Source: Candidatus Sulfopaludibacter sp. SbA3 (lineage in GTDB: Bacteria; Pseudomonadota; Alphaproteobacteria; Caulobacterales; Hyphomonadaceae). Taken from it: 54,846 nucleotides of DNA. The DNA is taken from the NCBI GenBank assembly GCA_945888325.1, contig CAMDAC010000020.1, forward strand, positions 1 through 54,846, read 5' to 3'. Positions within the stretch are counted from its first letter, which is position 1; the number at the start of each line of letters is the position of its first letter. A program made the translations under genes and the position numbers. Positions 7,063-14,990 of this stretch are shown here, piece by piece. The notes below the pieces were generated by a model. It was not told the DNA's origin and made no database searches. It saw only the letters and a program-made list of their open reading frames with translations.

Positions 7063-7098
7063 CATATATACGTCATTGACGCATATGTCAATGACGTA
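7063..7098 (-). promoter_or_regulatory. higBA promoter with embedded 12-base palindrome operator
   Basis: TACGTCATTGAC (7069-7080) and GTCAATGACGTA (7087-7098) form a perfect 12-base inverted repeat with a 6-base spacer. On the minus strand a -35 TTGACA (7091-7086) and -10 TATATG (7068-7063) are separated by 17 bases and overlap the palindrome, so repressor binding would cover the promoter. The predicted transcript start is only a few bases before the toxin ATG, so the message may be almost leaderless. Confidence 0.65.
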
Positions 7099-7438
7099 GC
7101 GCTGATTTCAATCTTCGCTCCACATTTCATCGTTCGACATGGATCAGCAACCTCGTCGACAATGCCCGCTTGGCCCGGTTCAGAGTCTCAGCGGCGGATC
7201 GTGATTGATTGCCTGTGGAAGTCGAAATTGACCCATCGGCGAAATCCGCCTGTTAGCAGAATTCGGGGCAAGGCCGATGCTGGCAGAAACGCCGAAAGAC
7301 TCGTTGCCGGCGCCGCACGGCCGGGTCGAACTCAAAGCGAAGGCTCAGGCTAAACAGCCCAAGAAATCCGACAGGCTGGTGCGGGATCAACCCGCCAGAG
7401 TGAGACTGGCCTGAAAGGAATTCACAGCTTTTCACGAG

Positions 7439-7466
7439 GCCTCCCGGGAGGCTGTTTATTTTTTGC
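7439..7466 (+). terminator. Intrinsic terminator-like hairpin
   Basis: GCCTCCCGGGAGGC is a perfect 14-base palindrome at 7439-7452 followed by a T-rich tract. It points out of the island toward the tRNA gene, although no plus-strand gene lies directly before it. Confidence 0.45.
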
Positions 7467-7483
7467 TTACTCGCGGACCCGTC

Positions 7484-7523
7484 GGAAAAAAATAAGCAGG
7501 CGTTTCGCTCTCGCGACCCGCCT
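7484..7523 (-). terminator. Terminator of tRNA-Gly
   Basis: On the minus strand a stem AGGCG...CGCCT (7523-7519 with 7502-7498) with a 16-base loop is followed by TTATTTTTTT. It lies 28 bases past the 3' end of the tRNA. Confidence 0.5.
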
Positions 7524-7550
7524 TAATCTACTGATTTTATTGAGTTCTTC

Positions 7551-7625
7551 TGGAGCGGGCGAAGAGATTCGAACTCTCGACCCCAACCTTGGCAAGGTTG
7601 TGCTCTACCACTGAGCTACGCCCGC
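7551..7625 (-). tRNA. tRNA-Gly (GCC anticodon)
   Basis: 75 bases including an encoded CCA. The acceptor stem GCGGGCG/CGCCCGC, D-loop AGCTCAGTGGTAGAGC, anticodon loop TTGCCAA with GCC anticodon and T-loop GTTCGAATC are all intact. Its 3' end faces the accessory island, making it a likely integration target. Confidence 0.97.
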
Positions 7626-7733
7626 ATCCGGAAGTGGTTATCGCTGCCGCGAGCGGCAGAGCGGTGGGAATAAGCGGAAGGCTGCCGCTTTGCAAGACCC
7701 AAAAACAATCCGCCCGAAAGCGCCCCTGGGCCC

Positions 7734-8246
7734 CTATCCGCGCAAGACAGCGCGGATCTGGTCCGGGCGCACTTCCCGGCCTTCCGGGTCCACGAAACCG
7801 GCCCGGATGGCTGTCTTGGAGCCCGCCTTGGAAAAGCTGATTGGCGGCGGCTCGCCCTTGCCGAGCCAGACATCGCCCCATTGCGTCAGCCCGATCAGGA
7901 TCGGGCGCAGGGACATCCCCATCGCTGAAAGCACGTATTCCGGCCGGGCCCGCTTGCCCGGCACCTTGTAGGTTTTCTTGGTCAACAGGCCGGCGTCCAC
8001 GAGGATCTTGAGCCGGCCGGACAACACCGTACGCGGGCAGCCGAGTTCGGACTGGAAATCGTCAAACCGGCGCACACCATACAGTGCGGCCCGCAGAATC
8101 AGCAGCGTCCAGCGATCGCCCACGATCTCGATAGTCCGCGCGAGATTGCAATTCTCGGGCGGAATGGGGGAACGGCGGGCAAGCGGAATCTGACTCATCC
8201 GCAACATTTGAAAGAGTTCGGATTCTAAATCCAGCGCCCCTTTCAT
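7734..8246 (-). CDS. HxlR-family transcriptional regulator
   Basis: Winged-helix regulator of the HxlR/MarR-like family. The conserved block NCNLARTIEIVGDRWTLLILR, followed by GVRRFDDFQSELG and PRTVLSGRLKILVDAGLL, is characteristic, with the usual Cys in the first helix (a redox-sensing position in some members). The C-terminal tail (residues about 110-170) is longer than the roughly 110-residue minimum. The drawn start gives 170 residues; ATG at 8198 (MSQIPLARR) is at least as likely, since neither has a good ribosome site. It is transcribed away from the lipoprotein gene on the plus strand. Target unknown. Confidence 0.85.
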   Translation of the reverse strand: MKGALDLESELFQMLRMSQIPLARRSPIPPENCNLARTIEIVGDRWTLLILRAALYGVRRFDDFQSELGCPRTVLSGRLKILVDAGLLTKKTYKVPGKRARPEYVLSAMGMSLRPILIGLTQWGDVWLGKGEPPPISFSKAGSKTAIRAGFVDPEGREVRPDQIRAVLRG

Positions 8247-8329
8247 GAAAAGGTCAGGGTTCTGTCATTCCGTGGTCTCTAAGCGGTGCGATCCCGCCCC
8301 ATATCCCGTAATCGCCAGAAGGCTTGCTG

Positions 8330-9412
8330 ATGAACCGTTCGCTTTACCTGCTCTCCGCCGTCTGGGTTCTGGCCTTGTCGGGCTGCGCCGCGCCGGGAGA
8401 GGCTGCGGAGCCGGCAGCCGCAAGTCCGGCGGCAGAAGAGACGGCGCCTCCCCTGTGGAATTTCTCGGCGTCCGAAGACGCGATCCGGCCGGAGTCCTGC
8501 GACGAAGGCGGCGCGCCGATGCGCGGCTTGCTGCCGCTGCAACTGTCCATTGAGGCCTTGAATGCCAAACAGGCCGAAGTTCTGACGGCGCGCTTGCCCG
8601 AGGACGCGGCGCTCGCCGGCGCCTGGGAGCTGACCTCGACCGACCCCAATTTCGGCGGCCTGTCCGGTCTTGCGCTGGAGGACGAGACGACGCTTCTCGC
8701 CGTTACAGATGCGGGCGGCTGGGTGAAGTTCGGCCTCGACGGCGCGGCGCCCGCGGCCGCCACCATCGGCTACCTGCGCGGGGCGGATGGCAAGTTCCTG
8801 TCCGGCAAGACCGAGAACGACGCTGAAGGTCTCAGCGTTCGGGACGGCATCGCCTTTGTCAGCTTTGAGCGAGACTTCCGCATCGAGGCGTTCGACATCG
8901 GCACGTGCGGCGCGTCGGCAAAAGCTGTGGAAATCGCAAAGCTGCCGTCAACATACGAAGGCCGCGCCATCGATACAAACGAAGGCCCCGAGGCATTGAC
9001 CCTGACGCCGGCGGGGTCCCTGCGTTTCGGTTTCGAAGGCGCTACCGGCAGCCGCTCGCCCATCGGCGAGGTATTCCGGGATGGATCAGCCGAATGGTCC
9101 GGGACCGAGGCTGAAAATCCGGAGGATTTTGCGCTTGTGGCGATGGACACGGTCAGCCTGCCGGGCGGTGAGGTGCGTGAAATTTACCTTTACCGTGCCT
9201 TCGACCCCCTTCGCGGCGCGCGCTCAGTGCTCGTCTGGGGACCTGACGAGGCGGATCAGCTGACGCTGTCGCGTCCCGTGATGACCGACAATTTTGAGGG
9301 CCTTGCCGCCCGGGTGCTGGAAACGGGCGAACTGCGCCTCTGGATCGTGTCCGACAACAACTTTTCGAAAATGCAGCGGACGCTCATCTACGCTTTCGAC
9401 GTGCCTCTCTGA
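8330..9412 (+). CDS. Phytase-like esterase-domain lipoprotein
   Basis: 360-residue exported lipoprotein. A signal peptide with lipobox LSGC places Cys near residue 19 and predicts outer-membrane or periplasmic anchoring. The rest matches the 'esterase-like activity of phytase' beta-propeller family: GLSGLALEDETTLLAVTDAGGW, then the NDAEGLSVRDGIAFVSFER, NEGPEALTLTPAG and DNFEGLAAR repeats, each a propeller blade bearing an E-[G/A] motif. Substrates of this family are poorly known; phosphate ester hydrolysis is inferred from the family name. AGAAGG precedes the ATG at 8330, favouring it over the TTG two codons earlier. Single gene. Confidence 0.8.
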   Translation: MNRSLYLLSAVWVLALSGCAAPGEAAEPAAASPAAEETAPPLWNFSASEDAIRPESCDEGGAPMRGLLPLQLSIEALNAKQAEVLTARLPEDAALAGAWELTSTDPNFGGLSGLALEDETTLLAVTDAGGWVKFGLDGAAPAAATIGYLRGADGKFLSGKTENDAEGLSVRDGIAFVSFERDFRIEAFDIGTCGASAKAVEIAKLPSTYEGRAIDTNEGPEALTLTPAGSLRFGFEGATGSRSPIGEVFRDGSAEWSGTEAENPEDFALVAMDTVSLPGGEVREIYLYRAFDPLRGARSVLVWGPDEADQLTLSRPVMTDNFEGLAARVLETGELRLWIVSDNNFSKMQRTLIYAFDVPL

Positions 9413-9489
9413 AGCCCGGTTGGAACAAGCCCCTTCCCATCTGGCCGCTCGCCCCCTACATTGAGCTTTCACAAGGGCTGCGACGCGCG

Positions 9490-9640
9490 CAGGGACTGAT
9501 CTCCAGCGACCTTACTTTCCATCAGGGAGTTGGCACTCTGGTTCGGGCCGTGGCCCGGGCTCACCTGACACCCACCTAGTCTCTAGGTCGATGGGAGTGA
9601 AATGTGCCCGGCGGCGAATGCGGTTCTTGTGTCCCTTCTT
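9490..9640 (+). ncRNA. ssrS: 6S RNA
   Basis: The gap upstream of ygfA carries an alphaproteobacterial 6S RNA-like sequence. A closing stem AGGGAC (9491-9496) and GTCCCT (9631-9636) brackets about 150 bases, with the inner hairpin CGGGCCGTGGCCCG (9544-9557) next to TTGGCACTCTGG and an arm around CCTAGTCTCTAGG. 6S RNA mimics an open promoter and sequesters sigma-70 RNA polymerase in stationary phase. Location immediately before 5-formyl-THF cyclo-ligase is the conserved ssrS-ygfA arrangement. Ends are approximate. Confidence 0.7.
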
Positions 9641-9676
9641 CGGTGACGGCGCCTTAAAGCCTCGCTAGAAGGCCCC

Positions 9677-10300
9677 ATGAGCATCGAAGACGACAAGACA
9701 AACCTGCGCCACCGCATGCGGACGCTGCGGGCTGAAGCGGCCGCCCGGGATCCGGACGCGGCTGAAAAGCTCGCCGCGATCTTCCCGATGAAGCTGCTGG
9801 AGCGCTATGGACAGGTCGTCTCGGCCTATGTGCCGATCAACGAAGAACTCGACCCCATGCCCCTGCTGGAGCGGCTGTCCCGCGCCGGCGCCGAAACCTG
9901 CCTGCCGCGCATGACGCCCAGCGGCATCAGCTGGCGCCTCTGGTCGCCCGGCGAGCCGCTAGAGCGGCGCGGCTTTGGCCTGTCCGAGCCGCCGGAAGAC
10001 GCGCCGGAAGCCACGCCCACTTTGGTGCTCACGCCCCTCCTCGCCTTCGACACGCAAGGTAATCGCCTCGGCTATGGCCGTGGCCACTACGATCAGGCGC
10101 TTTCAGTGCTGCGTTTAAAGGGCCGCGCCTTTGCCTGCGCCATTGCCTACGCCGCCCAGCAGATCGACCGTGTGCCTGCCGAACCGCATGACCAGCCGCT
10201 GGATTGGGCTGTCACGCCGATCGGCTCGGTGCCCCTGTTCATGATGCGCAACCGGTCGGCCCTGACCGCGCCGGCGCCGGACGACGGATCGGCGGCATAA
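9677..10300 (+). CDS. ygfA: 5-formyltetrahydrofolate cyclo-ligase
   Basis: 207-residue enzyme converting 5-formyl-THF to 5,10-methenyl-THF with ATP hydrolysis in the one-carbon cycle. The N-terminal RHRMRTLRAE helix, the VSAYVPINEELDPMPLLERL segment, TCLPRM and the nucleotide-binding GNRLGYGRGHYDQ motif near residues 121-133 are all in order. The last 20 residues (after FMMRNRS) are a low-complexity extension. It follows 6S RNA by about 37 bases; in many proteobacteria the two are co-transcribed. Confidence 0.95.
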   Translation: MSIEDDKTNLRHRMRTLRAEAAARDPDAAEKLAAIFPMKLLERYGQVVSAYVPINEELDPMPLLERLSRAGAETCLPRMTPSGISWRLWSPGEPLERRGFGLSEPPEDAPEATPTLVLTPLLAFDTQGNRLGYGRGHYDQALSVLRLKGRAFACAIAYAAQQIDRVPAEPHDQPLDWAVTPIGSVPLFMMRNRSALTAPAPDDGSAA

Positions 10301-10358
10301 GTTAAAAAGGCTGGCTCGAATATTGCTGGTTAGCAAAGGGTAAACAGAGGCCCTTCGC

Positions 10359-11378
10359 TTGTCGCACGACGTTCAGCATAACACCGCCGCCTGGCGCCGC
10401 CCCGACGAGGGCGTGGATGCGCTGGTAGCAGCCAGCTGGCTGGCGGTGATGGTGCTGGCTCTGCTGTTTCTACGCCCCACCGAGCTGCCACAAGTGTCCC
10501 GTCCAGAAACTGCACCGGCGAACATCACGGTCGCTGAAAGCGCGCCTGCGATGGTTAAGGCAGCGCCGGACTTCTATCCTTGGGTTCGCCCGAGTGAGCC
10601 CGCCCCCACAACGGCCGGCGTCCGCGAATGGTCTGCACCTGCAAAGCCCAATCGCGGCGGCTTCTTCACCCGCTTGAATGCGCCGCTGCAGGACCATGTC
10701 TTCAACGCGTCCAACCACGGCAATGCCGACAGCTTCTATGGCGGCGACTGGGTGCCGGAAAACATTGCCAGCCGGAATGGCGGCGCCTTCCTGGAAGTGC
10801 GGCGCGAAGTGCGCAGCGGGGAGCCCTACACGGCCGCTGAAATGCAATCGAGCGGCAAGTTCCAGTACGGCCGCTATGAAACGATCATGCAACCCGCCCG
10901 AGGCCCCGGCCTCGTCACCGCGTTCTTCACTTACACTGGCCCATGGTTCGGCGACCCGCACGACGAGATCGACATCGAGTTTATCGGTTCGGACACGACC
11001 AAGATCCACTTCAACTATTTCAAGAACGGCAAGAGCATCAAACCGGCCACGTTCGACCTTCCGTTCGATGCGGCCAGCAAACCGCACCTCTACGCCTTCG
11101 AATGGCGCCCGGACGGCATAACCTGGTTTGTCGAAGGCGTGCCGGTGTTTGCCACCGAAGCAGGCGATCCGGGCGTGCCCGTTGCCCCGGGCAAGGTGAT
11201 GTTCAGTGCCTGGACCGGCAAGCCCTCGATGGAAGGCTGGCACGGCAAACGGCTGTACCGGGACGGCGCCGGAGCGCAGTTCAACTGCGTGTCATTCACC
11301 CCGCTGGGGCATGATACGCCCAAGTGCAGTGACAATTATCGCTCCGGCGGCGGCGCCAGCTCAACCGGCGCGCGGTGA
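10359..11378 (+). CDS. Membrane-anchored glycoside hydrolase family 16
   Basis: 339-residue GH16 beta-glucanase-like enzyme. The catalytic ExDxE motif is intact in HDEIDIEFIG (E203, D205, E207), and the flanking FQYGRYETIMQPARGPGLVTAFFTY and FHFNY-like strands fit licheninase/laminarinase-type beta-jelly rolls. One hydrophobic segment (residues about 21-38) forms a signal anchor, placing the domain in the periplasm; a proline-rich linker of about 60 residues follows. The start is a TTG with AGAGG upstream; no in-frame ATG precedes the anchor. Substrate, probably a beta-1,3/1,4-glucan, is inferred. It converges on the zeta-subunit gene with 8 bases between stops. Confidence 0.88.
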   Translation: MSHDVQHNTAAWRRPDEGVDALVAASWLAVMVLALLFLRPTELPQVSRPETAPANITVAESAPAMVKAAPDFYPWVRPSEPAPTTAGVREWSAPAKPNRGGFFTRLNAPLQDHVFNASNHGNADSFYGGDWVPENIASRNGGAFLEVRREVRSGEPYTAAEMQSSGKFQYGRYETIMQPARGPGLVTAFFTYTGPWFGDPHDEIDIEFIGSDTTKIHFNYFKNGKSIKPATFDLPFDAASKPHLYAFEWRPDGITWFVEGVPVFATEAGDPGVPVAPGKVMFSAWTGKPSMEGWHGKRLYRDGAGAQFNCVSFTPLGHDTPKCSDNYRSGGGASSTGAR

Positions 11379-11386
11379 GCAGCGAT

Positions 11387-11716
11387 TCAGCCTTTGCTGT
11401 CGCGCGCGATTTCTTCGCGGGCAACCGGCAGCAGCCGGGCAAGCTCTTCCTTGACCTGGGCTTCGGTGCGGGTGACGCCCGCGGCCGAAAGATCGCCCAG
11501 GATCTTGCGGATCACGTCGCCGTCGCCGGCTTCTTCGAGGTCGGCCACAACCACGCTCTTGGCGTAGGCTTCGGCTTCGGCGCCGGTGACGCCCATCAGG
11601 CCGGCCGCCCAGAGGCCGAGAAGCTTGTTGCGGCGGGCGGTGACGCGCATCTGGGTCTGCTGGTCCATGGCGTAGCGGGCTTCCTCAGCGCGTTCACGAT
11701 CATCGAATGAGCTCAT
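11387..11716 (-). CDS. ATP synthase F1 zeta subunit (DUF1476)
   Basis: 109-residue alphaproteobacterial DUF1476 protein. The signature SSFDDRERAEEARYAMD, then ARRNKLLGLWAAGLMG and the EAYAKSVVVADLEEAGDGDV helix, match the F1-ATPase inhibitor zeta described in Paracoccus, whose N-terminus blocks rotation in the hydrolytic direction. Start at 11716 is preferred over upstream codons because homologues begin M[ST][ST]FDDRE and AAAAGGG lies upstream. It is divergent from purC, a neighbourhood seen in other alphaproteobacteria. Confidence 0.92.
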   Translation of the reverse strand: MSSFDDRERAEEARYAMDQQTQMRVTARRNKLLGLWAAGLMGVTGAEAEAYAKSVVVADLEEAGDGDVIRKILGDLSAAGVTRTEAQVKEELARLLPVAREEIARDSKG

Positions 11717-11897
11717 GGAAGTACCCTTTTCTGCGGCCGGTGTGAGAGGTTTTACGGCCATATAGGTGTGCGGGTGGCATGTTCGCAATAATTGTTTATG
11801 CCTGCGACTTGGCGTAACAGTCGCGCCTTCAGGGGTGCGCGCCGGTGATTCCGCCGGGCCGGGTTCCCCTACGGACTACAGGAAGGGCCGGATCAAG

Positions 11898-12670
<773 letters not shown>

Positions 12671-12674
<4 letters not shown>

Positions 12675-12916
12675 AAGCCGTCGTTCACGTCTCCCTGAAA
12701 GCCGGCGTGCTGGATCCGCAAGGCAAGGCGGTCGCCGACACGCTGGCCCGCATGGGCTACGGCGAAGTCGAAGCCGCGCGCGTCGGCAAGGTGATCGAGC
12801 TTGAACTCGAGGACGGTCTCGCCAAGGCGGACGCTGAAAAGCGCGTCAAGGAAATGTGCGAGAAGCTGCTCGCCAACACCGTGATCGAAAGCTACCGGAT
12901 CGACGTGCTCGCCTAG
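12671..12916 (+). CDS. purS: FGAM synthetase subunit PurS
   Basis: 81-residue small subunit of the three-component formylglycinamidine synthetase (PurS-PurQ-PurL). It shows [18 protein letters not shown], the [19 protein letters not shown] strand and the closing [16 protein letters not shown] typical of the family. ATG overlaps the purC stop. In most relatives purQ follows directly, but here a terminator and a long gap follow, so purQ and purL must lie elsewhere. Confidence 0.95.
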
Positions 12917-12943
12917 GCGGCCCTTCACAATCGAACACGCTTT

Positions 12944-12979
12944 CCGGGCGAACCCAGGCGGTGCGCCCGGTTTGCGTTT
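12944..12979 (+). terminator. purCS terminator
   Basis: CCGGGCG (12944-12950) pairs with CGCCCGG (12964-12970), followed by TTTGCGTTT. It lies 27 bases past the purS stop. Confidence 0.55.
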
Positions 12980-13457
12980 GGGCGTGGATTTTCGACAGAT
13001 CCGTGGGCGGAGGTGTTGCTCAAGGTTTGGGGGCGGATTTCACAACGTCTTGATGGGGATGGGTTTTATTCTTTCGAAGCCGGTTTTTTTGGAGGCGCAA
13101 GTCCTCCCACTTTGTCGCCAGACAGCCTCATCCTGTTGCAGGCTTTTTATTACGCGTGTCGAATCTTTCTCATTGATTCTCATTTTTTATCACTTCGTAT
13201 CGATCGTCTATCGCTGGGTCTCGGGGGCGTCGGATTTCGGCCTGCGGCCTTTATCCGACCTACGGTGCGCGGGTGGGCGGGCGTGAGGCCGAGTGTAACC
13301 CCGTCCGGAGGGGTGTGGCGCAGGTTTTGCGGAGGAAACTTTCAAGCGCTTGAGGCGACTGGGGATTTTGTTTCGGGAGGGGGCGGGTTTGGTTGCAAAA
13401 GCCTCGAATGGTTTACGCGCGATTCACGAACTCACCCCATTAGTGAGCGAATGATCA
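12980..13457. other. Long gene-free region with REP-like hairpin
   Basis: Nearly 500 bases, unusually T- and G-rich compared with neighbours, with no credible gene (a 158-codon plus-strand frame has glycine-rich, domain-free sequence and no ribosome site). It contains a small GGAGG...CCTCC stem near 13090-13107 after a T7 run, tandem TCTCATT-like words near 13170-13190, and the hairpin at 13229-13259. An unannotated small RNA is possible. Confidence 0.45.
13229..13259. repeat. REP-like imperfect palindrome
   Basis: GTCGGAT (13229-13235) is complementary to ATCCGAC (13253-13259), and inside it GGCC...GGCC pair around a short loop. The overall form resembles repetitive extragenic palindromes of proteobacteria. 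Only one copy is visible here. Confidence 0.45.
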
Positions 13458-13487
13458 CTTGCAAACTGGCTGCACGCCTGCTATATT
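13431..13487 (+). promoter_or_regulatory. Promoter and operator of the TetR gene
   Basis: -35 TTGCAA (13459-13464) and -10 TATATT (13482-13487) are 17 bases apart, giving a start near 13494 ahead of the ATG at 13515. Overlapping inverted repeats CTCAC/GTGAG (13431-13447) and AGTGA/TCACT (13442-13459) sit on and just upstream of the -35 box, as expected for autorepression by a TetR dimer. Confidence 0.65.
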
Positions 13488-13514
13488 GATCTCTGCAAAC
13501 CGGAGACTTTCCGC

Positions 13515-14123
13515 ATGGCCAAATCCGCCGCCCTGCCCCCGCAGCCTGACAAGAAGCCGCGCGTGCGCAACGCCAAGCCGAAGATCGAGCGTGCCGCTCT
13601 GAAGCTGTTCATCCACGAAGGCGTGGACGCGGCCACGACGCGCGAGATTGCCGACAAGGCCGGCGTGTCCGAAGGCGCGCTGTACCGGCACTACAAGGGC
13701 AAGGACGAACTCGCCCTCTCGCTATTCCAGGCGACCCACAACCGGCTGTCCCAACTGATCGCCGAAGCGCTGACCGGCAATGGCAGCCTCGACGTGAAGG
13801 TCAATGCCGCCGTCACCGCCTATTGCAAGCTGGCGGACGAGGATTTCCTGCTCTTCTCCTTCCATCTTGTTTCGATGAACCGTTACCTTCCCTATGACAA
13901 ACGCCGCGAGGACGACCCGGTTTCGGTCACCGAGCGGATCATCAGTGGACTGATGGCGGGGGGAGCGATCCCCAAGGGCGACCCGGCGCTCAAGGCGGCT
14001 ATGGCGCTCGGCGTCGTAATGCAGGCGGGCCAGAACAAGATCTACAACCGCCTGCCCGGCCCCCTGTTGCAGCATGCCCCGGCGCTCGCCCGGGCCGTGC
14101 TGGCCGTGCTGAAATCTGCCTGA
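13515..14123 (+). CDS. TetR/AcrR-family transcriptional regulator
   Basis: 202-residue repressor. The N-terminal HTH is clear at residues about 23-70: ALKLFIHEGVDAATTREIADKAGVSEGALYRHYKGKDEL, the usual TetR core. The basic N-terminal tail (QPDKKPRVRNAKPKIER) precedes it. The C-terminal ligand domain (about 75-200) is helical and not assignable. GGAG precedes the ATG. The gene is followed after 25 bases by a PlsC-like acyltransferase in the same direction, so the regulator may control lipid acylation genes in response to a fatty acyl ligand; this is inference. Confidence 0.92.
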   Translation: MAKSAALPPQPDKKPRVRNAKPKIERAALKLFIHEGVDAATTREIADKAGVSEGALYRHYKGKDELALSLFQATHNRLSQLIAEALTGNGSLDVKVNAAVTAYCKLADEDFLLFSFHLVSMNRYLPYDKRREDDPVSVTERIISGLMAGGAIPKGDPALKAAMALGVVMQAGQNKIYNRLPGPLLQHAPALARAVLAVLKSA

Positions 14124-14148
14124 TCCTTCGTCTACGGAGCATCCTTCC

Positions 14149-14955
14149 ATGCGCGGCACTCTCTTCCAGATCGCCTACTACGCGCTCTCGGTCTTCTACA
14201 TCCTTGCCTCGTTACCCTTCCTCGCCTGGCCGGGGCACGGGCCGGTGCGCGCCATCATCAGGAGCTACACGCGCGCCATGAACCTTGCGCTGCGCCTGAT
14301 CGCCGGCATCCGCAAGGACGTGCGCGGGCGCGACCGGTTGCCGGCGGGCGCCTTCGTCATTGCCGCGAAGCACCAGAGCTGGGGCGACGGCTTCCTCGTC
14401 TATCCGGAAGTACCCAACCTCGCCTTCGTGACCGGCGATCACCTTGAACGCTTCCCCCTCGTCTCGGGCATCCTCAAGAAGCTCGGCGCCATCGTCATCG
14501 ACACCTGCGGCGGCGGCGAGAAGAAGGCCTCCTCCCTCGCCAACGGCATGGAAAAGGCGAAGGCAGATGGCCGCCGCGTGCTGATCTATCCGGAAGGCCA
14601 CCTCGCCCCGGTCGGCTATCATTTCCGCTACAAGTCAGGCGTCTGGCACATGGCCGAAGCGATGGGCGTGCCCGTCGTACCGGTCGCCACGAATATCGGC
14701 GTGTTCTGGCAGCAGCAGGAAAAACCGAAACGCGCCGGCACCGCCGTGATCGAATTCCTCGACCCCATCCCGCCCGGCCTGCCGAAGGAAGGTTTCATTG
14801 CGCGCCTGACGGAAGCCGTGGAGGCACGAACGGCCGAGCTGGTCGCAGAAGCCACCGGCCAGCCCGTGCGCCGCGCCACGCTGATACCCGACCCGCCGAA
14901 CGGCATGGAAGCGAAACCGACGGCGGACAATCTGGCCGCGTTCGAGAAGGCCTAG
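14149..14955 (+). CDS. plsC: 1-acylglycerol-3-phosphate acyltransferase (PlsC family)
   Basis: 268-residue lysophosphatidate acyltransferase-like membrane enzyme of phospholipid synthesis. A hydrophobic N-terminus (about 5-28) anchors it. The catalytic block is AAKHQSWGD with H75 and D80 (the HX4D motif), followed by LVSGILKKLGAIVID and the acceptor-binding YPEGHLAP near residue 149 (variant of EGTR) and VPVVPVATNIG. The family includes several acyltransferases, so the acceptor is not certain. It is in the same direction as the TetR gene and ends 36 bases before the stop of the convergent glycosylase gene. Confidence 0.88.
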   Translation: MRGTLFQIAYYALSVFYILASLPFLAWPGHGPVRAIIRSYTRAMNLALRLIAGIRKDVRGRDRLPAGAFVIAAKHQSWGDGFLVYPEVPNLAFVTGDHLERFPLVSGILKKLGAIVIDTCGGGEKKASSLANGMEKAKADGRRVLIYPEGHLAPVGYHFRYKSGVWHMAEAMGVPVVPVATNIGVFWQQQEKPKRAGTAVIEFLDPIPPGLPKEGFIARLTEAVEARTAELVAEATGQPVRRATLIPDPPNGMEAKPTADNLAAFEKA

Positions 14956-14967
14956 TTCCACTAAAGC

Positions 14968-14989
14968 CCCCTCTCCCTTGGGAGAGGGG
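14968..14989. repeat. Dispersed palindrome at convergent junction, copy 1
   Basis: CCCCTCTCCC (14968-14977) and GGGAGAGGGG (14980-14989) form a ten-base-pair stem with a two-base loop, followed by TTCAAAG. It lies exactly between the stops of the acyltransferase and glycosylase genes. The same motif with the same flank recurs at 27090 and in altered form at 47794. Confidence 0.7.
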
Positions 14990-14990
14990 T

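Larger units (their letters stand above)
7099..7550. other. Gene-free stretch between higBA and tRNA-Gly
   Basis: No supported gene. Short frames on both strands lack ribosome sites and plausible protein sequence. A 14-base palindrome GCCTCCCGGGAGGC (7439-7452) followed by TGTTTATTTTTT resembles a plus-strand intrinsic terminator, and a second structure near 7484-7523 serves the tRNA. If the island is integrated at the tRNA, its attachment site should lie at the right edge of this stretch. Confidence 0.4.

Noticed and set aside
7051-7353. 100-codon plus-strand frame beside the toxin gene
   Set aside because: Begins inside the toxin promoter palindrome and has no coherent protein features.
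13013-13489. 158-codon plus-strand frame in the gap after purS
   Set aside because: Crosses the TetR operator and promoter, is glycine-rich without domains, and lacks a ribosome site.
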